A stretch of 64,000 nucleotides of DNA, taken from NCBI GenBank assembly GCA_039978075.1, contig JBDWCA010000006.1, forward strand, positions 121,564 through 185,563. The letters run 5' to 3'. The stretch comes from Anderseniella sp039978075. Lineage in GTDB: Bacteria; Pseudomonadota; Alphaproteobacteria; Rhizobiales; Aestuariivirgaceae. Position numbers and translations under genes: made by a program. Each line of letters starts with the position of its first letter. Within the stretch, counting starts at the first letter, position 1. A model generated the notes under the pieces. That model saw only the letters and a program-made list of their open reading frames with translations, was not told the DNA's origin and ran no database searches. Positions 7,952 to 17,805 of this stretch are shown here, piece by piece.

Positions 7952-9436
7952 TCAGTGATCATCAGGCCGCTGTGTTGCGTCGGCCGCGTCATGGGTGGCA
8001 AATCGGCCGACCATATTTGCGCTTGGCTCATTCATCCCGACAACTTCGACCGAAGTCCCCTCGCGGCGGAACTTCAAGACCGCCTGATCCAGAATGGCAA
8101 CGGCAGAAATGTCCCAGAAATGAGCATCTGACATATCGATCACCACACGGTCCAGCACTTCCTTGAAATCAAAGGCGTCGGTGAACAGTTCCGTAGAGGC
8201 AAAGAACACCTGCCCGGAGAACCGGTATGTGCGGCAGGCGCCGTCGGCAGACAGGTTCGAGGTGACGGTAAACAGGCTTTTCACCTTGCTGGCAAAGAAC
8301 AGCCCGCTCAGCACAACACCGGCCAGTACCCCTTGCGCCAGGTCATGTGTCCACACAACCACGACAACAGTCGCGACCATGACCACGGAGGACTGCCATG
8401 GATGGGTTTTCAGGTTTCTGATGGATTTCCAGCTGAACGTACCGATCGACACCATGATCATCACCGCGACCAGCGACGGCATCGGGATCTGGCTGACCAA
8501 GGGCCCAAGGACAACAATCAGAAACAACAGGAAGCTGCCCGCCACGAAAGTGGACAACCGGGTACTGCCGCCGGATTTTACGTTGATAACCGACTGGCCG
8601 ATCATGGCGCACCCGCCCATGCCACCGAGGAACCCGGTGGCAAAATTGGCGATGCCCTGACCTTTGCACTCGCGGCGCTTGTTGCTTGGTGTGTCGGTCA
8701 GCTCATCGACAATGTGGGTTGTCATCATCGATTCCAGCAGCCCGACAATCGCCATGGTCACGGAATACGGAAAAATGATGCGAAGCGTTTCCAGCGTAAA
8801 CGGCACGTCCGGGATCAACAGGTACGGCATGCTTGACGGCAGCTGACCCATATCACCCACGGTGTTGACGCCAAGCCCGCCATAAATCGAGACAACGGTC
8901 AGCACCACGATGGCCACCAGGGGTGACGGCACCACCCTGGTCAGACGCGGCAGCAGGTAAATGATGGCAAGACCTGCAGCCACCATCGCATAGGTCACCC
9001 AGGTCACATTGATGAGCTGGGGCAACTGGGCAATGAATATCAATATGGCCAACGCATTGACGAAACCTGTCACCACTGACGTGGAGACATACTGCATCAA
9101 CAGATCAAGCCGCGCGAACCCGGCAAGGACCTGCAGCACACCCATCAGAATTGTTGCAGCAAACAGGTATTCGACACCGTGATCCCGGATCAGCGGCACC
9201 ACCAGTACCGCAATTGCAGCCGTGGCAGCAGAGATCATGCCTGGCCGCCCGCCCACCAGTGCAGCGATTACAGCAATGGAAAACGACGCATAAAGGCCGA
9301 CTTTGGGGTCGACACCGGCAATAATCGAAAATCCGATCGCTTCCGGTATCAGCGCAAGGGCCACAACGATGCCGGCAAGAATATCGCCGCGCGGATTCGA
9401 TAACCATTCGCGCTGCAAGGTGGCGATTGAGAACAT
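7952..9436 (-). CDS. SulP-family anion transporter with STAS domain
   Basis: Inner-membrane SLC26/SulP transporter, 494 residues from the ATG at 9436. About 12-14 membrane segments run from residue 20 to 390, with the typical opening GDILAGIVVALALIPEAIGF and the GGMGGCAMIGQS block. A C-terminal STAS domain (about 400-480) contains VVIDMSDAHFWDISAVAILD. SulP members carry sulfate or bicarbonate; this one resembles the bicarbonate/sulfate branch, but the substrate is an inference. A longer reading frame back to 9556 exists, but its first 40 residues do not look like the family. It heads an operon with the UspA gene. Confidence 0.9.
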   Translation of the reverse strand: MFSIATLQREWLSNPRGDILAGIVVALALIPEAIGFSIIAGVDPKVGLYASFSIAVIAALVGGRPGMISAATAAIAVLVVPLIRDHGVEYLFAATILMGVLQVLAGFARLDLLMQYVSTSVVTGFVNALAILIFIAQLPQLINVTWVTYAMVAAGLAIIYLLPRLTRVVPSPLVAIVVLTVVSIYGGLGVNTVGDMGQLPSSMPYLLIPDVPFTLETLRIIFPYSVTMAIVGLLESMMTTHIVDELTDTPSNKRRECKGQGIANFATGFLGGMGGCAMIGQSVINVKSGGSTRLSTFVAGSFLLFLIVVLGPLVSQIPMPSLVAVMIMVSIGTFSWKSIRNLKTHPWQSSVVMVATVVVVVWTHDLAQGVLAGVVLSGLFFASKVKSLFTVTSNLSADGACRTYRFSGQVFFASTELFTDAFDFKEVLDRVVIDMSDAHFWDISAVAILDQAVLKFRREGTSVEVVGMNEPSANMVGRFATHDAADATQRPDDH

Positions 9437-9635
9437 TAAACAGACCTGTACAGAAAATAAAATCCATGCCGGCAACGCAAGGAGTTGAACGCCGTATGCC
9501 GGTATGAGACCTGAACTTGATTGATATCGGCCAGTTAGCGGACAATACCTGCGCACCGCAAGCGAAAACTAGAGCTCTTTCCACTTAGACAGAAGCGCTT
9601 GACCGAACCCATACTGATCTGGACGCAAGGTCTCA

Positions 9636-10340
9636 TCAGCCCAGTTTCAGGCAATCCAGATACGGCACGGTCGAATTCACCCGCCTGCGGATCGTGCGTG
9701 CCTGTTTGCGGACTTTCGGACCTGGTTTGCCGGCATTGCGCACAGCCGGGTTCGGTAGTGCTGCGGCCAGCTGCGCGGCATGGATTTTTGTCAGCGCCTT
9801 GGCTGATTTTCGGAAATGGTATTGTGCAGCGGCTTCCGCGCCATAAACGCCAGGAGCCCATTCAGCTGTATTGATATAGACTTCGACGATCCTGTGTTTT
9901 GACCAGACCAGGTCGATCCACAGCGCAAGCGGCAGTTCCAGCGCTTTTCGAACATAGGACCGTGATGGCCACAGAAACAGGTTCTTCGCCACTTGCTGAG
10001 TGATGGTCGATCCACCGCGCGTCGGCCCGCCTTCGTTTTCCAGCGCTTCCCTGGCTACGGTTTGAAAAACCTCCCAGTCAATACCGGCGTGTTCACATAT
10101 GCGGGCGTCCTCTGCGGTAACCACCGAACGCACCAGGTTTTGAGATGTATCCGCAAGCGGGCGCCAGCGATAGTCGATCGCATTACCTTCGAACGTCTTC
10201 CACACCATCATGGTCGTTATGGGCGGCGGCACCACTGTGTAGACCAGTGTCAGCAGGTACGGCAGCATCAGCAGACCAAGCAGCGTGTACAGCACATAGC
10301 GCAGCCTTGAACGTTTTCTAAATTTTATGAAAGGTGCCAT
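9636..10340 (-). CDS. mtgA: Monofunctional peptidoglycan glycosyltransferase
   Basis: 234-residue GT51 enzyme that polymerises lipid II into glycan strands at the periplasmic face of the inner membrane. One N-terminal membrane anchor (about residues 14-36) precedes the GT51 domain with its conserved motifs: VTAEDARICEHAGIDW (catalytic Glu), GGSTITQQVAKNLFL and EVYINTAEWAPGVYGAEAAA. No transpeptidase domain follows, which distinguishes MtgA from bifunctional PBP1 enzymes. It is divergently oriented from the prenyl synthase gene. Confidence 0.95.
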   Translation of the reverse strand: MAPFIKFRKRSRLRYVLYTLLGLLMLPYLLTLVYTVVPPPITTMMVWKTFEGNAIDYRWRPLADTSQNLVRSVVTAEDARICEHAGIDWEVFQTVAREALENEGGPTRGGSTITQQVAKNLFLWPSRSYVRKALELPLALWIDLVWSKHRIVEVYINTAEWAPGVYGAEAAAQYHFRKSAKALTKIHAAQLAAALPNPAVRNAGKPGPKVRKQARTIRRRVNSTVPYLDCLKLG

Positions 10341-10454
10341 CGCTTGCCGGTTGCGCTCTGTTGCCGCCGGAACTAGAAGATGGCGGTAACTAGATCATTA
10401 CCCCAGCCGGGCGCAATACGAAACCGGCATTATGACAGGAGCGTGCGAAGCCAA

Positions 10455-11342
10455 ATGACATTCCAGGCGGCACTGAAGAACACTGCCAATGAAATCGAAG
10501 TCCTGCTGGGCGAGCTTCTGGCAATGCAGACATCGCGCGCACCGCGGGTCACGGAAGCCATGCGCTATTCCGCGTTGGCACAGGGCAAGCGCCTGCGGCC
10601 GTTCTTCGTATCGGAAAGCGCCGGCATACTGGGTGCTGATCACCATCAGGCGCTGCGTGTCGGCGCCGCGCTTGAGTGTATTCACTGCTACTCCCTGGTG
10701 CATGATGATTTGCCTGCAATGGATGATGACGACCTGCGCCGCGGCAAGCCCACCTGTCACATTGCCTATGATGAAGCGACCGCAATTCTGGCAGGCGATG
10801 GCCTGTTGACCGTGGCGTTTGAGATTATTGCCGACCCGGCCACACATGCTGACGGCTCGGTTCGCGCCGATCTGACCCTCGAGCTTGCACGTGCAGCAGG
10901 CCACAACGGCATGGTCGGCGGCCAGATGCTCGATCTCGCCGCCGAAGAAAAGCATTCCCATGACCTTGATGAGATAATCGCCATCCAAAGCCTGAAAACC
11001 GGCGAGTTGTTCCGGTTTTCCCTGGAAGGCGGCGCGATTCTCGCTCAAGCAGGGTCTGATGACAGAACAACCATGCGAACCTTTGCCGACAAGGTCGGCC
11101 TGGCATTTCAGATTGCCGACGATATCCTTGATGTGGAAAGCTCTCCGGAACAGTTGGGCAAGGCAACCCAGAAGGATGCTGACGCCGGCAAGGCAACCTT
11201 TATCGACCTGTTTGGACTCGACGGTGCCAGGCAGAAGGCCAGCGCACTGGCTGATGAGGCCTGCGATCTGCTGGCACCTTATGGCGACAAGGCCGCGACT
11301 TTGCGCGAGGCCGCCCGCTTCATTGTCGAGCGCAAAAACTGA
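10455..11342 (+). CDS. ispA: Farnesyl diphosphate synthase (polyprenyl synthetase)
   Basis: Trans-isoprenyl diphosphate synthase that condenses DMAPP/GPP with IPP. Both aspartate-rich motifs are present: LVHDDLPAMDDDDLRRGKP (first, DDxxxxD bacterial FPPS type) and QIADDILD (second). Length (295 residues) and the LRPFF block fit IspA. I selected the ATG at 10455, with AGGAG about 14 bases upstream; an in-frame ATG at 10380 would add 25 residues absent from the family. Another isoprenoid gene, ispG, lies close by but on the opposite strand. Confidence 0.88.
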   Translation: MTFQAALKNTANEIEVLLGELLAMQTSRAPRVTEAMRYSALAQGKRLRPFFVSESAGILGADHHQALRVGAALECIHCYSLVHDDLPAMDDDDLRRGKPTCHIAYDEATAILAGDGLLTVAFEIIADPATHADGSVRADLTLELARAAGHNGMVGGQMLDLAAEEKHSHDLDEIIAIQSLKTGELFRFSLEGGAILAQAGSDDRTTMRTFADKVGLAFQIADDILDVESSPEQLGKATQKDADAGKATFIDLFGLDGARQKASALADEACDLLAPYGDKAATLREAARFIVERKN

Positions 11343-11525
11343 CCGTTTCCGAACCGGCTCCGACCTGACTGTCTGATCCCGGGGCCCTTCACCCTTATAG
11401 AGAATTCGTCATGTGAGATTCTGCACATCGGCGTGATGGGGTGTGTGCGAGTGTCATTGTCATCGAGAGGGCACATCAGGCCCGCAAAGGACAAACACAA
11501 GCACAAGAAACGAAGGAACAGACCA

Positions 11526-11735
11526 ATGAAGTCCCTCCTCATCGCAGCAATCATCGCATCCGGTTTCGCCACTGTTGGCACAGTCACAGCAAACGCAGGC
11601 GGCGGAAACAAGAGTTACGCTTACGAGTATTGCCACTATTACAAGGCTCGCGCCCTTGGTGCGCACAGCCTCGAACGCAAAGATTTCATGTGGGCCAAAT
11701 ACCGCGCCTGCCTGCGCGAATACGGCGCCTACTAG
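11526..11735 (+). CDS. Small secreted hypothetical protein
   Basis: 69-residue protein with a clear signal peptide: MKSLLIAAIIASGFATVGTVTANA with cleavage after ANA. The mature part of about 45 residues is rich in Tyr, Arg and Lys and contains two cysteines (EYCHYYKAR and YRACLREYG). AAGGAAC precedes the ATG by five to eight bases and supports this start over an upstream GTG or ATG that would hide the signal sequence. I recognise no family. Two cysteines suggest a periplasmic disulfide. Confidence 0.65.
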   Translation: MKSLLIAAIIASGFATVGTVTANAGGGNKSYAYEYCHYYKARALGAHSLERKDFMWAKYRACLREYGAY

Positions 11736-11877
11736 GCATCGTTTAAACCAAACGTCGAGTAGTTCCGGGACGGCTGGAGCTAGAGCGGGGTGAGCACAGC
11801 GAACATATTGGCTTCGCACTCATCCCGTTCAACGCATCTGGGGCATGAATGAACGCAATCAGGTTTATGATTTAGCG

Positions 11878-13128
11878 TCACTCCGCCGCCTGATTGGCAC
11901 CCCCGCCCCACTTGTTCACAACATAATCATCTACGATCTGCTTGAACTGATCACCAATGTCTTCACCACGCAGGGTTTTGACTTTCTTGCCGTCAATGAA
12001 AACCGGCGCTGCCGGCACTTCGCCGGTACCGGGCAGTGAAATGCCGATATGGGCATGCTTGGACTCTCCCGGTCCGTTGACAATGCACCCCATAACCGCG
12101 ACCTGAAGCTCCTCGAAACCCGGATAGGATTTCTTCCACTCCGGCTGCTGGGCACGCAGATAACCCTGAATATCCTGAGCCAGATGCTGGAACACGGTCG
12201 ATGTCGTGCGCCCACAGCCCGGGCACGCGATAACCATCGGTGTAAAGTTGCGAATACCCATGGTCTGCAGGATTTCCTGCGCCACAATAACTTCTTTGGA
12301 GCGATCGCCACCGGGATCTGGGGTCAGGGATATACGGATCGTGTCGCCGACGCCTTCCTGCAGCAGAACACCAAGCCCGGCAGCAGAAGCAACAATGCCC
12401 TTCGAGCCCATGCCGGCCTCAGTAAGTCCCAGATGCAGCGCATAGTCACTTCGCGCTGATATCTGGCGATAACACGCGATCAGATCCTGGACTTCCGACA
12501 CTTTCACCGAGATGACGATCTTGTCGCGCGGCAGGCCGATCGCCTCGGCACGCGCTGCAGACTGAAGACCGGATTCGACCATGGTGTCGTGCATCACGAG
12601 GCGCACGTCCCTGGGTTCTGCCAGCTTGGCGTTTTCGTCCATGTACTTTGCCAGCATGGCCTGGTCCAGCGATCCCCAGTTCACCCCGATCCGGACCGGT
12701 TTGTTGAACTCGATGGCCCGTTCGATCATCATCGAATAGTTTCGGTCCTGCTTTTCCTTGAAACCGACATTGCCCGGGTTGATACGATATTTTCCCAGTG
12801 CTTCGGCGCAGGCCGGATGATCACGCAACAAGGTGTGGCCAATATAATGGAAGTCACCGATCAGCGGTGTATCGACCCCCATCTGATCCAGCCGGTCACG
12901 AATGTGCGGCACAGCCTTGGCGGCTTCTTCCTTGTCGACGGTGATGCGCACCAGTTCCGAACCCGCACGTGCAAGCGCTGCAACCTGTTGGGCGGTGCCT
13001 TCGATGTCTGCTGTGTCGGTATTGGTCATCGATTGAACGACAACCGGTGCACCGCCACCGATCTGAATCTTCTCGCCAACCTTCACACCAACAGACTTGC
13101 GGCGCGGCTGAACGGCCGAATAGGCCAT
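11878..13128 (-). CDS. ispG: 4-hydroxy-3-methylbut-2-enyl diphosphate synthase
   Basis: 416-residue IspG (GcpE), the iron-sulfur enzyme that reductively opens methylerythritol cyclodiphosphate to HMBPP in the MEP isoprenoid pathway. The N-terminal barrel starts with GGGAPVVVQSMTNTDTADIE, and the C-terminal [4Fe-4S] domain shows CPGCGRTTS and GCIVNGPGE with the cluster cysteines. AGGAG is spaced eight bases before the ATG. The short bacterial form, without the plant-type insert, is seen. Confidence 0.97.
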   Translation of the reverse strand: MAYSAVQPRRKSVGVKVGEKIQIGGGAPVVVQSMTNTDTADIEGTAQQVAALARAGSELVRITVDKEEAAKAVPHIRDRLDQMGVDTPLIGDFHYIGHTLLRDHPACAEALGKYRINPGNVGFKEKQDRNYSMMIERAIEFNKPVRIGVNWGSLDQAMLAKYMDENAKLAEPRDVRLVMHDTMVESGLQSAARAEAIGLPRDKIVISVKVSEVQDLIACYRQISARSDYALHLGLTEAGMGSKGIVASAAGLGVLLQEGVGDTIRISLTPDPGGDRSKEVIVAQEILQTMGIRNFTPMVIACPGCGRTTSTVFQHLAQDIQGYLRAQQPEWKKSYPGFEELQVAVMGCIVNGPGESKHAHIGISLPGTGEVPAAPVFIDGKKVKTLRGEDIGDQFKQIVDDYVVNKWGGGANQAAE

Positions 13129-13287
13129 GGGCTCAACTCCTGAATTGGATAAAATACTTCGTCAGCCTGTTATTTGCATGGGTTGACCTGCAATTTCAAG
13201 CGGCGCATGGGCGCAGTGTCGGCTAATGATGGAAACTGTGCCCGTATATGGTAATCTGGCAACTCGTCAGGTTCAGGAGTGAATATC

Positions 13288-14079
13288 ATGGACAAAAAGG
13301 TTTCGGATGGACGCCAGAGCATGAAGCTGATCGAAAACCTGCCCTTTGAAACCGATAGCGGCATTGCCGGGCGCGGGCGCATCGGCCTGATAGTCTTGGC
13401 CAGTGACTATACGATTGAGCATGAATGGCGGCAGATATTTGCCGAAATGCCGGGGCTGGCCTTGTACCAGAGCCGGATTTTCAATGACGACCAGATAACA
13501 CCTGAGACACTTCGGGCAATGGAACCGCGCATACGTGATTGTGCAGACGTGTTTCTGCCCGGCGCGACCATGGATGTCATTGCCTATGGCTGTACGTCTG
13601 CCTCGATGGCAATTGGCGAGGAGAAAGTTTTCCAGCGCATCCATGAAGTCCGTCCCGGGGTTGCATGCACGACACCGATCACGGCCGCATTTGCAGCATT
13701 CGACGCCTTCAAGGCCAGCAGAATCGGCGTATTGACGCCATATCGTGCAGATGTAAACCGCATTGTTGCCGACTATATCCGGGCGCGTGGTTTCGAAGTG
13801 CCCGTATTCGGTTCGTTCAACGAAGAGTCTGACGCGGTGGTCGCAGGCATTTCTCCAGAATCCATTCGCAATGGAGTAAAGCGTATACTGAAAGAATCGG
13901 ATGTTGATGCTATCTTTGTGTCATGTACGTCTGTCAGGCTTGTTGAAGAGGCGGCCAGTATTGAACGCGAAACAGGGGTTCCGGTTACCTCCAGCAACCA
14001 TGCCATGGCATGGCACGCGGCACGGCTGGCGGGAGTAACTGACAAACTGCCACAGCTTGGCAGATTGTTTACCCTTTAA
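13288..14079 (+). CDS. Asp/Glu racemase superfamily enzyme (maleate isomerase-like)
   Basis: 263-residue cytoplasmic enzyme of the maleate cis-trans isomerase / arylmalonate decarboxylase branch. The two active-site cysteines characteristic of the superfamily are visible in YGCTSASM (about residue 101) and VSCTSVRL (about residue 211). The C-terminus ends SNHAMAWHAARLAG, typical of this branch. Related proteins include EutA from ectoine-use operons, but no ectoine genes adjoin it, so the substrate is open. AGGAG is eight bases upstream of the ATG at 13288; a GTG at 13279 is the alternative. Confidence 0.82.
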   Translation: MDKKVSDGRQSMKLIENLPFETDSGIAGRGRIGLIVLASDYTIEHEWRQIFAEMPGLALYQSRIFNDDQITPETLRAMEPRIRDCADVFLPGATMDVIAYGCTSASMAIGEEKVFQRIHEVRPGVACTTPITAAFAAFDAFKASRIGVLTPYRADVNRIVADYIRARGFEVPVFGSFNEESDAVVAGISPESIRNGVKRILKESDVDAIFVSCTSVRLVEEAASIERETGVPVTSSNHAMAWHAARLAGVTDKLPQLGRLFTL

Positions 14080-14223
14080 GGTTCGGCGCGTTTATCCACC
14101 GGGATAAGGCTGGACGTTCATTTATTATTGCAAATGAAGAGTGCACGTGCTTTTTCAGGCGTGTGCAGAGTATCACGTAAGGTCATCTTGCCTTTGCTTG
14201 ATTGATAATGACGGGAAGGCAAT

Positions 14224-14718
14224 TTGTCAGGACCAAACCGACAAAGAAGAGCGAGCAAAAAAAGGCGCATAAGGCAACTCATGGACTCCATGTACCGGCT
14301 TGATGCGATCTATCCTGAATTGCGCGAAAACGACAACGCGTTTGCTTCGCTGATCGCAATTGTATGGTTGTTGCTTACCGACAAGCGTATCCATCCTGCC
14401 GATGCCAGAATACTCAGGCGCCTTTATGATCCCTACATCAAGCTGCGTGGCGATGATATCGCGTTCATCAGCGAAAGGCTGACAAACAGTCCAATGGATC
14501 AAAACCATATCCAGTGGCTTGCGTCCTTTCTGACAACCAGCATAACCCTTGAACGCAGAACCGGATTCATTCGGAAAATGTGGACCATCGCCTATTCCGA
14601 TAAAGATCTGCACGAGGCCGAGCTGGACGTGATCCGCCAGGCATCTCGCATATTCGCACTGACGGACCGCGAGGCCGACCAGCTTCGTGAAGAAGGCAAG
14701 GTCATGGCTGGCCGGTAA
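14224..14718 (+). CDS. TerB-like helical protein
   Basis: 164-residue alpha-helical protein. The LIAIVWLLLTDKRIHPADARILRRL block and a repeat of the same pattern (MWTIAYSDKDLHEAELDVIRQASRIFALT) match the TerB/DUF533-type fold, which has acidic residues in paired helices. A basic N-terminal stretch (RQRRASKKRRIRQ) precedes it. The start is a TTG with GGAAGG upstream; the ATG at 14281, which would drop the basic tail, is an alternative. Its 3' end overlaps the convergent TRAP permease gene by 17 bases. No other ter genes are present, so a tellurite role is not implied. Confidence 0.65.
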   Translation: MSGPNRQRRASKKRRIRQLMDSMYRLDAIYPELRENDNAFASLIAIVWLLLTDKRIHPADARILRRLYDPYIKLRGDDIAFISERLTNSPMDQNHIQWLASFLTTSITLERRTGFIRKMWTIAYSDKDLHEAELDVIRQASRIFALTDREADQLREEGKVMAGR

Positions 14719-16510
14719 ATACCGGCCATAGAACGGGACCAAACATGATGGCCAGACCCGCCAGGCACAGCGCGCCTCTACCCGTAACTGGCATGTCCCG
14801 AACGATCAGTCCCCTGCTGATCAGATACAACGCAAAACCGATCCGGACAAATGCCAGCAAAGCCGGCCAAAGGCTTTGAGACGGCTCGATTAGCGCGATG
14901 TCGGCGATCATCGCGAGCGGGATCAGGTAAAGCCCGACCCCCAGCGCCATGGCATGGCCCGCCACCCTCAACCAGGGCGCGCCGACCATACCGGCAGCGA
15001 TGAAAACCGTACCGCATACCGGTGGCGTGATAGTTGACAAGAGCGCATACCAGAACACGAACAGATGCGCTGCCAGCAGCGGTACACCGAGTTGTTGCAA
15101 AGCTGGCCCTGCCACGGAAATACAAATCACATACGCTGCTGTAGTCGGCACTTCCATGCCGAGTATCAGGCAGGCAAGTGCCGTCAGCAGCAGGGCTGCC
15201 GGCAACCAGCCACCTGACAGATCGACAATCAGTGACGTGATCTTGACCCCCAGGCCCGTCTGTCCAAGAACACCGACAATCAGGCTGGCGCACAGGATGA
15301 TCGACGCAATCAGTGCTATCTGGCGACCACTGGTTTCAATGGCTGCAGAGAAGCGCCGAACAATCTGCTCCTTCCGGGCAACCCCCTGGCCGGTGAACAG
15401 CAGCAGGACGGCAGCAGAAAGAATAGCCAGGGCGGCTGCAAACTGGGCCGTATATCCACCGTGGAACAGGCGTTCCATCAACACCGCAAACGGCACTAGG
15501 AAAAACCCGCCGGTGATCAGCAGTGTTTTGACGGGAATACGCGCTTCATCGCCCATGCCTTTCAGGTCATAGCGGTTGGCAAATCCGTCAACGCCAAACC
15601 AGACGGCACAAAAGAACAGCACCGCCGGCAGGATCGCTGCAGCCATGATGGCCGTGTAGGGAGTTGATGTCAGTTCCACCATGACGAAGGCGCCGGCCCC
15701 CATCAGCGGTGGCATGATCTGCCCGCCGCTGGATGCAACCGCTTCCACGGCACCTGCAAAAGCCGGCGGATAACCAAGCCGTTTCATGGCCGGCAGCGTG
15801 AACGACCCGGTTGATGCAACATTGGCGGATGCCGAGCCTGAAATGGATCCGAACAGAGCCGACGCCAGAACCGAGACCTTGGCGGCCCCCGCCTTGAGCC
15901 TGCCGGCGCTGGCCAGAGCCAGGTTCATGAAACCCTGACCTGCCTCGCCTGCATTCAGAACCGCGCCGAATATGACGAAGACGGCAACCACGGACACCGA
16001 CACCCCGGTCAGTTGTCCCCAAAGTCCGCCTTCGGCTATCACCAGCGTGCCGAGGAAACTGTCCACGGGCAAACCCGGATGCCCGAGTTCGCCGGGTACA
16101 TGATTACCAAAAAGACCATAGACCAGCGCCACTGCCGCCACGCACGGCAACGGCCAGCCAATGGCGCGGCGCGCCATTTCCAGCACGCAGATGATGACAA
16201 GTGCGCTGGCGGCCAGTTGCCCGTTCCCTGCAAGCGAGCCGTACTGATCCGACAGGGAGGCTTCATAAAGCGCAATCCACAAACAGACCGCGATGGCGCC
16301 AAGTCCCAGGCACCAGCCGATAACCGTTTCAACGCGCCCGCGCCCGGCGACCAGCATGATCCAGGGCACCGCCAGAGCCATGTGCAGCGGCCGCGATACC
16401 AGGTTGGGGATCAGGCCGGAGAAAATCAGCCACAGGTGGAACGCGATGCTCGCCGCCCCGAGGACCATCCATACTGGTTTGATCGTCGGGGCAGCTTCCG
16501 GTTTTTCCAT
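14702..16510 (-). CDS. TRAP transporter fused permease (4TM/12TM, TAXI type)
   Basis: 602-residue inner-membrane protein that combines the small DctQ-like and large DctM-like subunits of a tripartite ATP-independent transporter. Many hydrophobic segments are present along the whole chain, and the DctM-type core is recognised by GSASANVASTGSFTLPAMKRLGYPP and the GGQIMPPLMGAGAF motif. Fused permeases of this kind pair with TAXI-family binding proteins, and one is encoded directly upstream. Uptake is driven by an ion gradient, typically Na+. Substrates of TAXI systems are poorly known; dicarboxylates or amino acids are possible. Confidence 0.93.
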   Translation of the reverse strand: MEKPEAAPTIKPVWMVLGAASIAFHLWLIFSGLIPNLVSRPLHMALAVPWIMLVAGRGRVETVIGWCLGLGAIAVCLWIALYEASLSDQYGSLAGNGQLAASALVIICVLEMARRAIGWPLPCVAAVALVYGLFGNHVPGELGHPGLPVDSFLGTLVIAEGGLWGQLTGVSVSVVAVFVIFGAVLNAGEAGQGFMNLALASAGRLKAGAAKVSVLASALFGSISGSASANVASTGSFTLPAMKRLGYPPAFAGAVEAVASSGGQIMPPLMGAGAFVMVELTSTPYTAIMAAAILPAVLFFCAVWFGVDGFANRYDLKGMGDEARIPVKTLLITGGFFLVPFAVLMERLFHGGYTAQFAAALAILSAAVLLLFTGQGVARKEQIVRRFSAAIETSGRQIALIASIILCASLIVGVLGQTGLGVKITSLIVDLSGGWLPAALLLTALACLILGMEVPTTAAYVICISVAGPALQQLGVPLLAAHLFVFWYALLSTITPPVCGTVFIAAGMVGAPWLRVAGHAMALGVGLYLIPLAMIADIALIEPSQSLWPALLAFVRIGFALYLISRGLIVRDMPVTGRGALCLAGLAIMFGPVLWPVFTGQP

Positions 16511-16531
16511 GAGACTAGATGCTGGCGGCTC

Positions 16532-17491
16532 CTAGCGAAGCGTATCCGGCACCTTGATGGTTTTTTCGTCATAATACTTCAGAGCGCCGGGATGGAGTTT
16601 TCCAACCATCGCGGCAAGATACTCCGGCGTAACACCGTTCCACCATTTCGCGGTTTCACCCATGCTCGCCTTGCCTTCCCAATAGGTCTTGGTGAGTTCA
16701 TAGGCGGTCGCATCATCCATCGCGGTGGTGGTGTAAGCCATCACCGGCAGAGTGGTGGTGGTAATATCCTTGTCGACGCCTGCATAAGTGCCGGCCGGGA
16801 TAGTCAGCTTGTCGCGCTTGGTCATGGCAAACTGCTCATCACTTAGTGACAGCACATTCACCGGCATGGACGCTGCCGCTTCAAGCACATTCGGTGCCGG
16901 ATAGGACCCGGCCGTCGCAAATCCGTCGATCTGCTTGTTCTTCAGCGCCGATACGGCCGATGACAGTTCAACCTCGGCCAGCTTGACATTGCCTTCAAGG
17001 CCGAACAGCTTGATGTATTTTGCCGCTTCGCGGGCGCCGAAGCTGCCCTTGCCGATCAGGAAGGTCTTGCCGTCAAGGCCGGTAAAATCGGTCACACCTG
17101 AATCCTGCCGTACGACAAAATGCATGGTCAGCGACGGGATCGGGAACAGGCCCCTGATTTCATCGAACTTGGCATTCTTGGGTTCAAACATCTTCTTGCC
17201 GCCCTGGGCCAGCTTGATCAGCACGGGCGGCGTGGTGAACACGTAATTGCCGGTTCGTGCGGCGGCTTCCTTGACGTTCTGCACAGACCCTTGTGACTCT
17301 TCCACTGTCAGGATGATGTTGCCACCAGAGCCCTTCTTGACCGCCTCGGCAAGCTGAACACCCATCTGGTAATAGGACGATGTGGACTTGGCAGACTTGT
17401 AGGTGACGCGTGTTTCAGCATTCACAGTGGCAGACAGTGTTGCTGCGGCAGTTAGAGTGAAAGCGAAAGCGAGTTGGTTGAAACGAGACAT
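16532..17491 (-). CDS. TAXI-family TRAP solute-binding protein
   Basis: 319-residue periplasmic binding protein. A signal peptide (residues 1-25, ending NAE) precedes the TAXI-type domain, with TYKSAKSTSSYYQMGVQLAEAV at the N-terminus and FLIGKGSFGAREAAKYI in the ligand-contact region. It delivers ligand to the fused permease encoded 21 bases downstream. GGAAGGACC precedes the ATG. The MITE-like element sits just upstream, so it may influence or carry the promoter of this operon. Confidence 0.93.
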   Translation of the reverse strand: MSRFNQLAFAFTLTAAATLSATVNAETRVTYKSAKSTSSYYQMGVQLAEAVKKGSGGNIILTVEESQGSVQNVKEAAARTGNYVFTTPPVLIKLAQGGKKMFEPKNAKFDEIRGLFPIPSLTMHFVVRQDSGVTDFTGLDGKTFLIGKGSFGAREAAKYIKLFGLEGNVKLAEVELSSAVSALKNKQIDGFATAGSYPAPNVLEAAASMPVNVLSLSDEQFAMTKRDKLTIPAGTYAGVDKDITTTTLPVMAYTTTAMDDATAYELTKTYWEGKASMGETAKWWNGVTPEYLAAMVGKLHPGALKYYDEKTIKVPDTLR

Positions 17492-17537
17492 GGAGGTCCT
17501 TCCCTGTACATGATTGTCATTGTTATTTTTTCGGAGA

Positions 17538-17805
17538 TTAGAGCCTGTCCGGTTTAAATGGAAGCGTTTGATGGCACCAAATCAGTTCGCTCGGCTAGAC
17601 GCAAAGTGCAGCGCGATGTGGAGCATCGGGCAAGCTTTGCAACGACGCCGATGGACTGATTTGGTCCACCAAAGGCCGGTTTTCTGCGCCCGCTGGACTG
17701 CGTTACACCTCCCTTGTGGTCAACCAGACCATGGCGGGAGCCGTGCCTTGCCAGCAAGCGCACAAAACCGGTCAAACGTTTTCATTTAAACCGGACAGGC
17801 TCTAA
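17538..17805. mobile_element. MITE-like element with 34-bp terminal inverted repeats
   Basis: 268-base non-coding element bounded by inverted repeats at 17538-17571 and 17772-17805 that match at 32 of 34 positions; both outer ends read TTAGAGCCTGTCC. Two further internal inverted repeats (17576-17586 with 17655-17665; 17676-17689 with 17758-17771) would make a three-way-junction fold. Flanking TA at each end suggests a TA target duplication, as made by IS630/Tc1-type transposases. The right end overlaps the last codon of the neighbouring ureohydrolase gene. No transposase is encoded. Confidence 0.72.
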
